Assembly: GCF_040939455.1 (NCBI RefSeq)
Contig: NC_134116.1
Coordinates: 75,595,900 to 75,659,899 of the forward strand
Direction of reading: 5' to 3'
From: Microcebus murinus
Lineage: Eukaryota > Chordata > Mammalia > Primates > Cheirogaleidae
Length of the DNA: 64,000 bases
In this document: in pieces, positions 20,211 to 32,404 of the stretch
How the letters are laid out: each line of letters begins with the position of its first letter
Position numbering within the stretch: the first letter of the stretch is position 1
Made by a program: the position numbers and the translations under genes
The notes under the pieces: model-generated
Told to the model about the DNA's origin: nothing
Database searches by the model: none
What the model saw: the letters and a program-made list of their open reading frames with translations, nothing else

Positions 20211-20685
20211 ACACTATGCCATCAGCAATGAGTGGCTGTCTTGAAACTCCCCAATCTGTAAGCTGGGGCCCGGAAATGTGCACTTCTTGGTTGCTTCCAT
20301 GATGCATACTTTTCTTTATAAAACAGTAATATAAAACTACCTTAACGATCTTGTTATATTTAAGAAATTACAGCAAGGCATGGTTAGCCCTTAGCAAGAT
20401 GGAAGTAGGAAGATACTAGAATAGCACATGTGCAGTGGTGGCAGGGATCTTAAACACCCCACCCCACCATGGGATGTATGCGTCACCTCTTACTACGTTC
20501 CTGGCTAGGGGTCATCCAGGTTCTACTGTCATTTAATTTCTTTCAGGGATCTCACTTCCTCCAGAGGCAGCTGTATTAAAAGTCATCAGAAATTGCGTGA
20601 GCTGTAGATAGTCACTGCATTTGAGGCTTCTCTGGCAGGCCCTGACATCTTGGGACTACTTTGACTATTTGAAATGCTTGTTTTT
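20211..20685. other. Intergenic stretch, no gene seen
   Basis: No feature recognised. Confidence 0.45.
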
Positions 20686-20710
20686 GGTGGTGGTGGTGGT
20701 GGTGGTGGTG

Positions 20711-20770
<60 letters not shown>
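20686..20770. repeat. Compound (GGT)n(GT)n microsatellite
   Basis: About eight GGT units (20686-20711) run directly into about 29 GT units. The long uninterrupted GT tract can adopt Z-DNA and is likely polymorphic. Confidence 0.96.
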
Positions 20771-20771
<1 letters not shown>

Positions 20772-22087
20772 CCAGCCCAGTCAGTTTCTCTGAAGTTTTT
20801 GCTCATTGGTCTTTGGTGTATGGGAGCCTACATGATTTCAATCCCCATATTATCTGACATCTTTTCAAATGTTTCAAAGTAGCTCTCATGTCTCCTAAAG
20901 TATCTCCTCTTTTCCAGACTAAACATCGCTGTTTCTTTGACCATCCTGACACAAAAGGACATTGAGTTCCTCCTCCATCTGGTCCCTCTTTTCTCAATGT
21001 GCACAGTCACATCTAAGCCCTCTTTAAAACGGGGAGCTCATTACTGAACCCACAACCGGCTGTGCCCGGAAAACACAAGATGGCTTCCCATCCAGAGCAG
21101 TCTAAGGCCACATTCACCTTTTCTGAGAGATGTCTCTGGTGCCTCCTCTCACTGAATTTACTGTCAGCTGCCATCTGTGTGGCCGACTACTCAGTCATAT
21201 TGTCCCCAATCTGTACTGGCAGAATCAAATCTTGGGAGACGTGAGAGAAGGACATTCAATGTTCCCATTATAGATTCGCCCACTGCTCCAATTTGCTAGG
21301 TCTTTGGATGATCCTAACTTTATAATCCATTATGTTTACTATCTCGACTTTGTGTCACCTCCAAATTTTATATGCAGGTCTATATCTTTGCTCAGCAATG
21401 AATATTTGTTGAGTACCTACTATGTTCTATGCACTCAGCCAGGTCCTGGTGAATCAAATGGGGCCACTTTCCTAGAGGAGCTCACAGTCCAAAGCAGATG
21501 GCTGGGTTGTCTACCACAAATGGAATCTTCCCGTAGGATTAAATCAGTGTTATCATCAGAACACTAGCGATTCTGTCTTCCAATCAGTCACTAACACACC
21601 CACTTGTGCCAGCATCTAACCTAGATGTCTCTATTTTGCCCATGTGGCTGGCATAAGAAAGCCTGAAGAACATTGAGAAATGTAGAGACACTATGTCTGC
21701 ATGTCACTGCTGAGCTATGGGTCAGAGTGGTCCAGGAGGAAGGAGGATCTCAGTCTGATAGGAATGGTGTTTAGTAAACGGCCACCCCACACCCTCGCCA
21801 CCTCTCCCGTCCTTAACTCCCGTCCTATAATCAAAGAACATTACATAGATGTATTCACAAAGTATTAAAGATTACTGTAAAGACAGGCTAATAGGAGTAG
21901 ATAATGAGCTTCTGGAGTGACCCAGTTATTCCAGGGGGTTGATAATAAGTGTGTAAGTAAAAAGTAAGCACCTGTACGGGGAAAATTGATTTGGGGGTCT
22001 AAGCCTTAATTAATAAATCTCATATGCAATTTGGGCTGTGTCTAAGAGGCTGTTGGAAATACAGGTGTGAAGTTGGACTACTTAAAC
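20771..22087. other. Intergenic stretch with a MIR-like trace, no gene seen
   Basis: 21395-21500 ('aatatttgttgagtacctac') is MIR-like. The rest is unassigned. Confidence 0.45.
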
Positions 22088-22305
22088 CAGCGGTCCCCAA
22101 CCTTTTTGGCATCAGGGACTGGTTTCATGGAAGACAATTTATCCACGGGGGTTGGGGGGAGAAGGGGGGCGGAACTCAAGCGGTGATGCTGTAAACACAG
22201 ACTATGAAGCTTGGCTCACCCACCCTCCGCTCACCTCCTGCTGTGCCCTGGCCCTCCCAGGCCAAGGACTGATAGGGTTGGCTGCCCAGGGGGTGGGGAC
22301 CGCGG
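22088..22305 (+). mobile_element. Non-autonomous hAT-like DNA transposon
   Basis: The left end cagcggtccccaacc is an inverted match to the right end gggtggggaccgcgg. The interior 'actggtttcatggaagacaa' and 'ctcacctcctgctgtgcc' fits a MER-type element from memory. Flanking 8-mers acttaaac and gccttaag are similar, as hAT elements make 8-bp duplications. Confidence 0.6.
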
Positions 22306-22863
22306 CCTTAAGCGGTCCTGCTTGGGCCACGGAGACCAGCAGTCTAGAAATTAGCTGAGTCTTCAAAAGAAGAAAGAAGAGGCCCAGAAAGCGCTTCGGC
22401 AGCAGCTAGCAGAACTGGCTGGACCTGGCTCCTCCGGGAAGGCAAAGGACTGAGAGCTTTGGGCTCGGAACGCCAGGTGAGAGAAATCAAGGTCCGCCCG
22501 GTAAACCTGCAGGGGTGTATTTTCGACAGACGTTTCATTGTACCCATGGAGCATCTGAGTTCTCCGGTTTGAATTTTGATGCCCCCTCCCTTCTGTTTCA
22601 ACAGGTGAGGGAGACTTTCTTTCCATTGGGAAATCAACACGGAAGCACAGGTGTGAGTGCGGTTTTGGTGGCTGCGAGCTGCGATCGATCCCAAAGAACA
22701 GAATCTTTGGGGAAAAGTTGAATCCTCCGGAAATTCTTCATTCTCCTGGTCCAGAAAAGCCACCTCATCTCCAGAAAGGTTTCTTCCAGAAAGTGCCCAG
22801 GAAACACGCTTCTGACCCAGAGCGTGACAACCGCCAATCGTTTCAAAGGACAAAGTTTGAGAC

Positions 22864-23012
22864 GCGTGTGTGCGTGTGTGTGCGTGTGTGTTGTGTGTTG
22901 TGTTTCACTCATTTCCACCGGGGGCAATGTGTGTGCGTGCGTGTGTGTGTGTGCGTGTGTGTGTGCGTGTGTGTGTGTGTTGTGTTGTGTTTCACTCATT
23001 TCCACCGGGGGC
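22864..23012. repeat. Tandem duplication of an 87-bp (TG)-rich unit
   Basis: The segment tgtttcactcatttccaccg plus following ggggc occurs at 22901 and again at 22988, each preceded by variable TG/CG repeats. Confidence 0.9.
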
Positions 23013-24650
23013 GACCCCGTGGGCGAGCGGAGGGCAGGAGCCGAGGCTCCGTGCGCGAACTCTTTTCGGTTCTGTTGTTTACTTCGGGTTGTGCTCGGCC
23101 TGGGGAAGCCGCGCTGCGGCTTTTCAGAAGTTATTTATCTTTTCCTGCGAGGGGCTGTGACAGCCCAGGGTGTTGTGTATCCTGTGCGATTGTTTATCGC
23201 CCGGCCCATGCGGTGGCCGGAGCAGCCTCTGCGCCGGCACTTCACGTCCCGAGCCCGGGGACTACGTGAGCCAGCCCAGGGCGGGAGGTGACGTTAGGGC
23301 GGGCGCCGGGATGAACCCGCGTCCCCTGCGGCCCGCGCCGTGTCCTCAGGCCAGGCCCTGACCCCGGGGCGCCCAGGTGCACTGACCCCGCAGCTGCGCG
23401 CTGCCCCTGCGCCCCGCGGAAGTGGCCTCGGACCGTCGCCTCGCCCCGGAGCGCGGCGCCCCCCGGCCCGCCCGCCCCGCGCCCGCCGAGCTCCGTGCCC
23501 GCGCGGATCGGGCGCACGGGACGCTCCGGTCCCGAGTCCCCGCGAGTCAGGCGGCCGGGCGGCGGGGCCCTGGGGACGCTCCTACGTGCCGGGCTGCTCT
23601 CGCCCGCCGCCCCGACGCCGCGGGCTTCGCTCCCGCCCCCAGCCCGGCCTGGAGCCGCGGCCGCCGCTCTCCGCAGGGCGGGGACGCGCAGCGCGGGCGC
23701 TTTCCAGTCTGCATTTGCCCCGGGCCAGCCGCGGGGTCGAAACGAGCCTCCAGGAAGACTCTGGGGCGATTTTATTCTCCTGTCCTCTGCCTTTCCCTTT
23801 TCCTTTCTTTTTTTCCCTTTTCTTCTCTTTTCTTTTTCTCTTTCTTTTCCTTTTATTTCTCTTTTTTTCTTTTGTAAGTTTTGGGGGGCTGGGTCGCTTT
23901 AGCCACCCTTGGGAGCTGGCCAAGGCAGCAGGGGCAGGGCGGAAAGCGCAGCGCCCCGTCTCCCCCGCCCGCCGGAGCTTACACACAGGCACAGACACAC
24001 CCGCCCACCCGCGGACACCTGCACGCGCGGACACGCCGGCCCACAGACCCGCGCGCCCGCGCACACCGCCCCGCCCTCCTGGCACTCCCGCCCGCGTGCC
24101 CAGACGCATCGCTCGGACACGGACACACGCCCCTGCGGGCCAGGATCAAACGCTCACGCGGCCCCGAGGTCTGTTTTCTCAGGCTCCTTCCCCATCACCG
24201 CATTGTTAGCGGGACAATGGGCTCCTGTGTCCGTCTTGTTGGCACCAGGGTTGTACGATGCAGGAAACAGCATTTCCTCTCGGCGCTGGAAAATTAACTT
24301 GGATCGTGCTTTTCCCTTTTTATTGCGAATCCGCACACACCCCGGGAAACCCAAGCTCCCGGCGAGGGGAAGGAGCGGCAGCAATAGACATCCCGAAGGC
24401 TCCCGCCGCGTCCGTCCCCTTCCCGCTCTGCTCGCCGCTCCCGCCTCCGCCAAAAGAGGAAGCCCCGGCCTGGAACAATGCGATGGGGCTGGTGTCTCAA
24501 CCGTGACCCTCCCACTGGGGCCATCGGGACGACCGTGCCAAGCCTCGAGCCCTCGTGTGGCCCGATGTCCCTGGGAAGGGGAACTTGGCGGGAGGGGCTC
24601 CCGCCCCACCTCTGCAGCGGCCAGTCTGCTCCCAGCAGGCCACGCTTGGC
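23010..24650. promoter_or_regulatory. CpG island without an assigned gene
   Basis: By eye the CpG density is high over about 1.6 kb, interrupted by a pyrimidine tract. Such islands normally mark promoters or regulatory elements. No known exon was recognised. Long frames on both strands (for example 23340-24209, 289 codons) are Pro/Arg/Ala-rich and attributable to GC content. It lies about 26-27 kb upstream of FLT1, so a non-coding RNA promoter or distal element is possible. Borders are approximate, as no calculation was made. Confidence 0.75.
23781..23875. repeat. Long polypyrimidine tract
   Basis: Nearly pure T/C for about 90 bases, with very few purines, embedded in the CpG island. Homopurine-homopyrimidine tracts of this kind can form triplex DNA. 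Confidence 0.9.
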
Positions 24651-24799
24651 AAGGGCTCAGTTGTCTAGGCGGTCCCCAAATTTACAAACTACTAGCTAAC
24701 ACTCTCCTATTCCACTTAGGCTTCCATTTTGGCATTCATCTCATTCTGTCCTTAATTACTAAATGCAGTGTTGCTGGTCTCTTGGAACAGCACTAGACT

Positions 24800-24905
24800 G
24801 CAAGATCAGGGAGGCAGGGAGGGGTCTTCTTGTCCACGCATTTCTCTCAAGCTTAGAGGCCTAGGCCTGGGACATAGTAGGTGCTTTATCACTGTACGTG
24901 TATAT
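24800..24905 (+). repeat. L2/MIR 3' fragment
   Basis: 'agactgcaagatcagggagg' and 'gggacatagtaggtgcttta' fit the L2/MIR tail. Confidence 0.5.
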
Positions 24906-27900
24906 TAAATTAAATATGTAGACATTCTTGCTTCTCCTAGACACCCCTAACGCCATCTCTTGTTCACGTTTGTATGCTGGGAATACTATTCATCTGACTG
25001 TTGAGTATACACACAGGATTTCCACACTATTTTATATGCACCATACATCTGTACACACACTCATACTACACATAGAGTGCAAGAGTACAATAGGTGTTTA
25101 GTAACTGCAATACCACAACCATCCAACTGTCCTCCACCCCACCCTCCATGAGAAAGGAAGCTACACTGGAAATTATAGCTGTACCTCTGCCTCTCCTTAA
25201 TCTCCTTTTGCCACAAACTCTTTAAAGGTTTTGTGTAAATTCAATTTTGGAAAATGTTATCTCCCATCAAATTTTAAACTCTTGCTTTTAGAGTTTCTTA
25301 TCATGCCTATTTGATGTTAAGATGAAATATAGAAAGTTGAAAGTGCTTTGAGGACAGTCTATCCTACGTAATGGTAGGACATAAGCAAGTATTGGAATTA
25401 CTGACCTGTTGTTAGCAGTGCCTTTCTAACACCTTAGTTTTAAATCTCTGCTTTTGCCTGACCACCCACGTCTATCCCACTCTCCTCCCCCAGCTGCAGG
25501 AGTTAATGGTCTGTAAAACAATACTTAAATATTTAAATCCTCTAGGGAAGCACCCTAAAGGAACCCTTTGGGACTCTTTGTAATGTGAAAATCATTCTCT
25601 AATTGCTTTGCTCCCAGTTGCTCTAGCCTCTGTCACCTGCCCAGCTGAGTCAAGCCAGGGGTAAAAGCCAAGGCTGCTTAATGCTGCTTGAATGAATGAA
25701 AGATCATATTCTATTGCTTGTTTGCAGGTTATTCATGTTATTTCATTTACTAGCTTAGGAAAAATATTATAGCTTGTGGTCTGTAGAAATAGATTTGGGG
25801 GAAACTAAGTGGAATAATCTCTAAGAGGTAGGAATTGGATGCATCCTAATTGCTTTAATAAATACATTTTAATAATGAAAAATGTGGTTTACTCCTGTGG
25901 TTAGCCAAGACGAAGTGAGACTTAGGGCAGCAGAGCATGCTGTACCCTGTGGCACTGAGTTCATCTTCTTTGGAGAGTCCCGCCTGCTTTTGTAAAGTAC
26001 TTGCCCGAGAGCCATGCTGCTGTAGCTTTTTGATGTAGTGTGCTACTCTGATTTCAACCTACTGTAGTTATTTATCTTTTTATATATTTGTTCCAACTAG
26101 ATTGTGAGCCCCTTAAAGGACTGCCTTGTATCTGCAAGCCTAGCACTGTTTTCTTACCTAGAAAAGGATCGATAAATGTCTATGGGTGATAATGGGAATA
26201 ACCTGGTGACCCGTGTGCAATGAATTGAGGTCAAAAGTCATCACGGAGCAAATTAAAGGATGTCTAATGCCCTCCAGTGGCAGTTTTCCAGCGGCATTCC
26301 ACGGATGTGCTTCAAGGGACCAGTGCAGGAGAGTGTTCTACTAGAGCAATTTTATATTTGGGATCCCACTGCTCGGGACACTTTGCAAACATCTGTCTCA
26401 GAGGAATGACAGCAGTAGGCAAAGGCAGGTTGCTACCCCAAACCAATGAATTGTGTGTGGGGGTGGATATTGTAGAATTGAGCTTTCCCCATCATCAACC
26501 CTTAACTTTTTTTTTCTGAACATGCGCTATGCTCTATGAACTAGAAGGAAAATAAAACTTTTTTCAAAAAGAAATGTGCAGATCTTTGGAAGAAAGAGGG
26601 AAGACTTGAATCCTTTACTCTCTTTGATAGAAATGGCCCTCTGTCCCCCGCAGATCCAGATACCCACCGCCATTTGTCCCCACACCCTGTTGGCATTCCT
26701 ACCTCATGTGTTGCCCCCAGCTGAGAGGCAGGTTGCTCCCTGCAGTCTTCTCACAAAAGGATTAGCCAGAATTGAAGCTTAACCAGCCGGAGGCTTATTG
26801 ACTTGTGGGGTTTCTTTGATAACCTTCAGCTGGGAGGATGTCAGGGCCCCTCAGCAGCTGGCAAATGCAGAATGGTTGCATTTCCGCCAGCCTCGTTAAG
26901 GACTGCTCATGCTGCTTACCTTGCCTAGGTTACTACAGCCAATCTGTTATTGTCTGCATGTATTGCTGAGACTCTCGGTAAAGCTGTTCATTGTCTGCAG
27001 TCCATAGCAGTCTAGAGGAAATAAATCAGTTCACGGACGTAGCCACAAACCATCCCTTGCTCCTTGAGGTATCCCACTCTCTGCCTATTTCTCCACTCTT
27101 TTCCTGGGCCTTGGGTCTGGTCCTGGTTTCCTGCCTAGTGATCTTCTCCTTCTAGGACTGTTGCCAGGTCCCTTATTCTAGAACCTTGGTCCTGACGATG
27201 GAGCCTGGCTTGGAGCCCTACCAGACACCTCCTGCCTACCACCTTCCTGTGCAATGTGTCCACCCAGATTTCTTACTGCGCAGTTCCACCCACAGTGTCA
27301 GACATCCTTTAATTCACTGAGACTACTTTTCCCATTGCTGATTAATTTCCTGGACTTGGGCTAGACACTATGATCACCTGTGCCTTTGACACGAGCAGGT
27401 CACCTCCCCTGGCCTCTGTTCCTCTCCTTTGCTGGGACCTCCCTTTTCTTCACATGCTGCAGCTTTTGCAAGTGTCTCACCATTTCCCCACCGGGCACAG
27501 CGGCAAGCTCAAAACCTCCCAAAAGGAGGCAGGTCTAAATTAAAAAAAAAATAGAGGCTCGTAGTTATGGCACCTTAAAGAGTAGAAACATGTGAATCAC
27601 ATCACAACAAGGCTTAAAATACCCAGGGATGTTTGCAATCACCTTGCAGATTTGGGTCTGAAAGGCTAGATTTCCCAACTGCTTATTTTCTCCTGGGTGT
27701 TCTGCTCACAGTTTAAGCAAGCTGCCACATGTTAAGCAGGTGAGCAGTAGTACCTTAGATTTTTAAATGACTAGGTTCTCCCATAAGTAAGATTCACTAA
27801 GTCCAAGGATATAGCATGCCTTTAGTAAATTATACACGTAAAAAGATGAAGCTCTTACTACAGAAATTCAGTGTAGTAAACATTCTTTAAAAATCTTAAA
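24906..27900. other. Intergenic stretch, no gene seen
   Basis: AT-richer at 24.9-26.6 kb. An L2-like trace is at 26095-26180 ('ctagattgtgagccccttaa'). No exon with coding character or RNA gene was recognised. Confidence 0.45.
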
Positions 27901-27904
27901 CATG

Positions 27905-28048
27905 AGGCCGGGTGTAGTGGCTCACATCTGTAATCCCAGCACTTTGGCTAGCCAAGGTGGGAGGATTGCTGGAGGCCAGGAGTTCGAGGTTGCACTGAGC
28001 TGTGTTTGCACCACTGTACTCCTTTCTCAAAGAAAAAAAAAAAAGAAA
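27905..28048 (+). mobile_element. Alu-related monomer (FLAM-like), internally shortened
   Basis: 'ggccgggtgtagtggctcac', 'ggccaggagttcgaggttgc', then an A12-like tail. Only one arm is present, so it is an old monomer or a deleted Alu. Confidence 0.82.
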
Positions 28049-28504
28049 AACAAGAACTTAAACATGAATATTAAAAAGCAATATGTTGACTTCCTGTTGG
28101 CAATGGTTAGTAATATTTTAGTTTCTAAATAGCTCTACTCTGTCCTAAGTACTTTAAGACCTGTAAGTTAATTTTAAATTATTTTATTACTTAAAACATG
28201 ATTTAATTAAATAAAACATCTGGATAAAATGTAGTAATAAATACAATTCAGTGATTTTGTTACCAATCTTCAGCTGTTTTCAGTTTTTGGCCACATGTAT
28301 ATATTTAAGTTAAAAAAGACACCTTCTAACTCACTCCAACCCTTCCTGGCTCTGGTTTTCTATCCTACACCAACCCCACCCACCAGCCTCTCCTATGTAT
28401 TAACTCTGGGTTCATAATGACAAAAAGGCTGTCCTTCACCAGTTTAGATGGAGCCTTTTTAATAAAAATGCTTCCCATGCCTCTCTTGCCCTGTTTGTTC
28501 CCTT
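28049..28504. other. Intergenic stretch, no gene seen
   Basis: AT-rich at first, then C-rich. No repeat assigned. Confidence 0.45.
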
Positions 28505-28860
28505 CCTGTCTTAGTCCACTCAGGCTGCTATGCGAAATCACCATAGACTAGGTAGATTAAACAATAAACATTTATTTCTCACCGTACCAGAGGCTGATGT
28601 CCCAGATCAAGGTGCAGGCATGGCCGGTTCTGATGAGGGCTTTTCTCCTGGCTAGTGGGTGGCCGCCTTCTTGCTGTGTCCTCACACAGAGAAATGAGAG
28701 CAAGGCCACCTCTTATAAGAGCACTAATCTCATTCATGAGGGCTCCAGCCTCAGGACCTAAATATCTCCCAAAGGCCCCACCTCTTAACACCATCACATT
28801 GGGATTAGAGTTTCAATGCATGAATTTGGGGGGATGTGAACATTCTGGGCATTGCACCTC
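28505..28860 (-). mobile_element. MaLR-type solo LTR (MLT1/MST-like)
   Basis: 'acatttatttctcaccgtac', 'catgagggctccagcctcag', 'cccaaaggccccacctctta' and 'gcatgaatttggggggatgt' give a complete reverse-orientation MaLR LTR. It is similar in kind to the one at 16035. Confidence 0.7.
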
Positions 28861-29214
28861 CCAAGAGCCCTGAGTGAAGGAGACAAGATGTAATGGCACA
28901 TGCAGGCAGCAATGTGAGCATCACAGTTGTCTTCTTGTCCATCAGAAGATTTCATTTAATACATTTTGGCCACCTTTTTTAACTAGGCTCTTTTTCATTT
29001 GAAGCTAGAGTTCATGTTCGGACATCTGATATGCTGGTGTACCCCTCTGATGGTGCATAGACACGCACACACCCTTGTCACCCCACCCAGGGCAAACCAA
29101 TCCACAGGCTTGACTAAACCCATAAGATTCAGTCTCTTAAAAAAAATTAAACCATGAAGAGATCCAGGCAGAGTTGACTGACAACTGTAGCATGTTGATG
29201 GGGAAACCCTAATG
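28861..29214. other. Intergenic stretch, no gene seen
   Basis: No feature recognised. Confidence 0.45.
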
Positions 29215-29400
29215 ATTATAAATACTGGGCATTTACGACTTGCTTGCCATGTTAAGCACCTACATGCTTTTTCTTTGAGATAGTCCTATGCACTGTTTTT
29301 TATCCCTGTGTTACAAGTGAGGAAACTGAGGCTCAGAGCAGTTACGTCCCTTGCTGGGATCACGCAGCTGCTCAGTGATGGGGGTAGGATGCAAGCTTCC
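29215..29400 (-). repeat. MIR SINE
   Basis: 'gtgaggaaactgaggctcag' and 'ggatcacgcagctgctcagt' in MIR - order. Confidence 0.7.
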
Positions 29401-29744
29401 TCGATCCCTGGTGACAAGCAAGGAAAGACCCTTGCTCTGGCCGCTGAGGTCTCCCAGGCTCCCCTGTCTGAGGCAGGGTGTGCAGCTTTCCTATGATCCT
29501 ATGAGATCCAAATCCCAACCACCCTCACTTCCTTTGACACCTTTTTTTCCTGACCTGGTTGTTTCCATTGCCAGTTGGCTCTGAAGAACTTCTCAGATCT
29601 ATCGGGAAAATGCTGAAGCCTACTTTGTCTCAGACACTAAAAATTCATTTACATTCTTCTAACTTTAGAGGTTAAAAACATGAAAAATTTAGGAAAGGAT
29701 TTTATGAAATGAAGAAGGCTTAGTAAAGGAAATTCCTAAGTAGT
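29401..29744. other. Intergenic stretch, no gene seen
   Basis: No feature recognised. Confidence 0.45.
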
Positions 29745-29990
29745 TAGGAGAAATGATTCTAGAGATCTCACATATAACATGGTGACTATAGTTAAAAGCA
29801 ATGCATTGTATACTTGAAAATTACTAGGACAATAGATTTTAAGTTTTCACCACAAACAAATGATAAGTATGGGAGGTAATACATATGTTAATTAGCTTGA
29901 TCTAGCTATGTTACAAGATACACATATTTCAGAGTATCATGTTGTATACCATAAATACATACAATTTTTGTCAATTAAAAATTAAAGAAA
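29745..29990 (+). mobile_element. L1 3' UTR fragment
   Basis: 'aacatggtgactatagttaa', 'gtatacttgaaaattactag', 'catgttgtataccataaata' and a final A-rich tail match the primate/mammal L1MA-MB 3' end. Confidence 0.8.
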
Positions 29991-30429
29991 GAAAAAGAAA
30001 ATTCCCAAGATGAATAAGAAGGTGAGTAACTGTTGCTAATGCAACAGAATTCAGTGAAGTTGATATGGAAAAGATTATGAATCAGGATTACTTGAGTTTT
30101 GCAGTACATGCAGTCTACAAACAGCAAAACCATATCTATGGTGTAGTTCTTAAATTGCTAGATTACTGGGTCTTCCTCTTTCCATTTGTATGACTTCCCC
30201 CACATGCTCTCTAATTTTCTTGAACGCCTAATGACATTTTGTAACTTTCTAAACTTATGGCAGTAATATCTTGTAACACTGGGAATTACTAAACAAATTA
30301 GATCTTAGATTTCTGTGAATCCTAAAAATAGTGAAGAGTTAAGTTTTGTAAGAGTTAAGTTTTGTAATGCCCTCAAAATGGCGAACTGAGAAACTGAAGG
30401 TTGACTTTTTTAAAAAATAAGTTTTAAAA
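29991..30429. other. Intergenic stretch with a short direct repeat
   Basis: 'gagttaagttttgtaa' occurs twice in a row (30337 and 30353), a 16-bp tandem repeat. Otherwise unassigned. Confidence 0.5.
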
Positions 30430-30545
30430 AATTTTTTCACTAGATTTTATTTTTTAGAGTAGTTTTAGGTTCACAGCAAAATTGAGTGGAAAGTACAGAG
30501 AGTTCCCATATACTCCCTGCCCCAACAGATGCATATAATTTTTAA
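30430..30545 (-). repeat. L1M fragment
   Basis: 'agagtagttttaggttcaca' and 'gcaaaattgagtggaaagta' are a known antisense L1M segment. Confidence 0.65.
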
Positions 30546-31059
30546 ATGGAGGAAAAGGTTCCATTAATTTAGTATTTTCCACAAAGTTCTGCTCAAAACC
30601 TTGGTCCAATTCCTGGGCACCAGAGTTTCACAGAAACATAGTTTATACAGTTTTGATCTAAACTATTCAAGAGAAAAGACTACTTACTTGGTTTTTAAAG
30701 ATCTTGTAGGACAAATGATTCATAATAGGCACTCCCGTATTTGTTGAATGGATAACTGACTTAATCAGGAAGCCATTTTTATGTCCTAAATTAATGCCAT
30801 GTCCACCTCTTGATAGCATCTCTTTGGGATGAAGAAGGAACCCATGTTCTCCTGGTAATAATTTTCCAAAGTGCTACTGCTGAAAACATGTGAAGACAAA
30901 AATGCTATATTGTGTTTGACCGCTGATCTGCCCAGCTCACAGTCTGACGGATGTCCAGGGCTGAGGGCTGGTTTGGAGAGCTCATGCCAATTACCCTTTA
31001 TGGTGCTGCCTTCAGGAGACAGGAAAGGTGCCTGGGCTGTGGGCCCAGCAGCAGTGTGG
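30546..31059. other. Intergenic stretch, no gene seen
   Basis: No feature recognised. Confidence 0.45.
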
Positions 31060-31215
31060 CAGCGGACAAAGAGCTTGGGCTTGTGTTCCTGCTCTACCAC
31101 TTACTTGTGTGTAATCTTGTACAAATTACTTAACTTCTTCAGACTCAGTTTTATCTGCTAAATGTTGCCTACAGAGTTCCTGGTTTGGTGTGAAGGACAT
31201 AAATGGTTGCTGTCA
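31060..31215 (+). repeat. MIR SINE
   Basis: 'caaagagcttgggcttgtgt', 'ctctaccacttacttgtgtg', 'caaattacttaacttcttca' are the MIR core in the + direction. Confidence 0.75.
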
Positions 31216-32400
31216 TTGTTATCCCTAAAATCCCTTGACATCAAAATACTTTCAAAAATATGCCTGCACAGCCTTTTAGAGCAAGACTCCGATGTTCTGA
31301 TCAATGCAGAGCATCGCTGTATTATTTGACGGACAGAGCTATCCATGCAATGGACTGGATTGAGCTAAGTCCCATCGTGCTTTGTTTTTCATCATTGAGG
31401 ACCAGGCTGGGAAGGGTTTGGGGGTGAGGGGGTGGCATTGTTGGTTTGGGCATGCCTTGTAGCCTCCTACAATATAACACATGGTCCATTTTTATAACTT
31501 ATGTTCCCCTTCAAGATGATGCTTTATGGTTCTGTAGTTTGATTTGGGATGAAAATGTTGAGACTAGGAATAGTTTGAGTTGCTCAACGGCATACACTCT
31601 TAGAGAGACAGCCTCCCAGCTTTTATCTTCTCATAGTAGCCTGGGTCGTAAAATTTCCACCTTCAGGTTTCATGGTGAAAACGTGATGGGAGAAAGTCCA
31701 TGTTCAGATCAACTACAGTCTTCACTGCCTTATGGATTTGAGTTATGCCCATATCATCTTCTTTCCAGCCTGAGGAATTCCCATTGTCTCTCCCATCTTC
31801 ATGGGCCAACAGTGCTAGCCGGTTGACCATTTTTGTTGCCCTTCCATGCAGGACTGGCTGCATAACTTGCAAAGCCCAGTGCACAATGAAAATGTGGAGC
31901 CACCCTTTTAAAAAAAAGTATTATGAATTTCAAGATTGCAACAGCAAAGGATGAAACCAAGTACGGGAACCTTCTGAACATGGGGCCCTTGTGACTGAAT
32001 GGCTGCATGCCCTCGAAGCTGGCACTGCTCCCGCAGGCTGTCCCTTGATGCCTGTGCCTTTTGGGGACTTATCACGGGAATTGTTGATGATGATACTTCA
32101 AGTAAAAAAGTCATGTGTTTGACAATGATAAGCTTTTTAAAAAGATTTGAATATGTTTTCTGAGCCAATCAACTATAATTTCTCTTTTTATTTTAATTTT
32201 TTTAATTTCTTTTTTTAAAATCAGAGTACCTATTTTTCTACTCTATTAATTATCACACAGTGGAATATTGCCTAAATCATTACTCTGTATCCTTTAAAAG
32301 ATATGGATACCAAATAATATTTAGATAGACCATGAAGCCTGTCAAGAGTTCAAGACAGTAGAATCAATCACTCAATATGACTGAAGCATCAAACTTTGTA
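31216..32400. other. Intergenic stretch, no gene seen
   Basis: No exon or repeat recognised. Open frames up to 126 codons lack features. Confidence 0.45.
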
Positions 32401-32404
32401 ATTT

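Noticed and set aside
20612..20857. His/Thr- or Val/Cys-repeat frames
   Set aside because: Translations of the (GGT)n(GT)n microsatellite.
23340..24209. 289-codon frame in the CpG island
   Set aside because: Pro/Arg/Ala-rich, crosses the polypyrimidine tract (giving a Phe/Leu run), overlaps similar frames on both strands, and has no domain.
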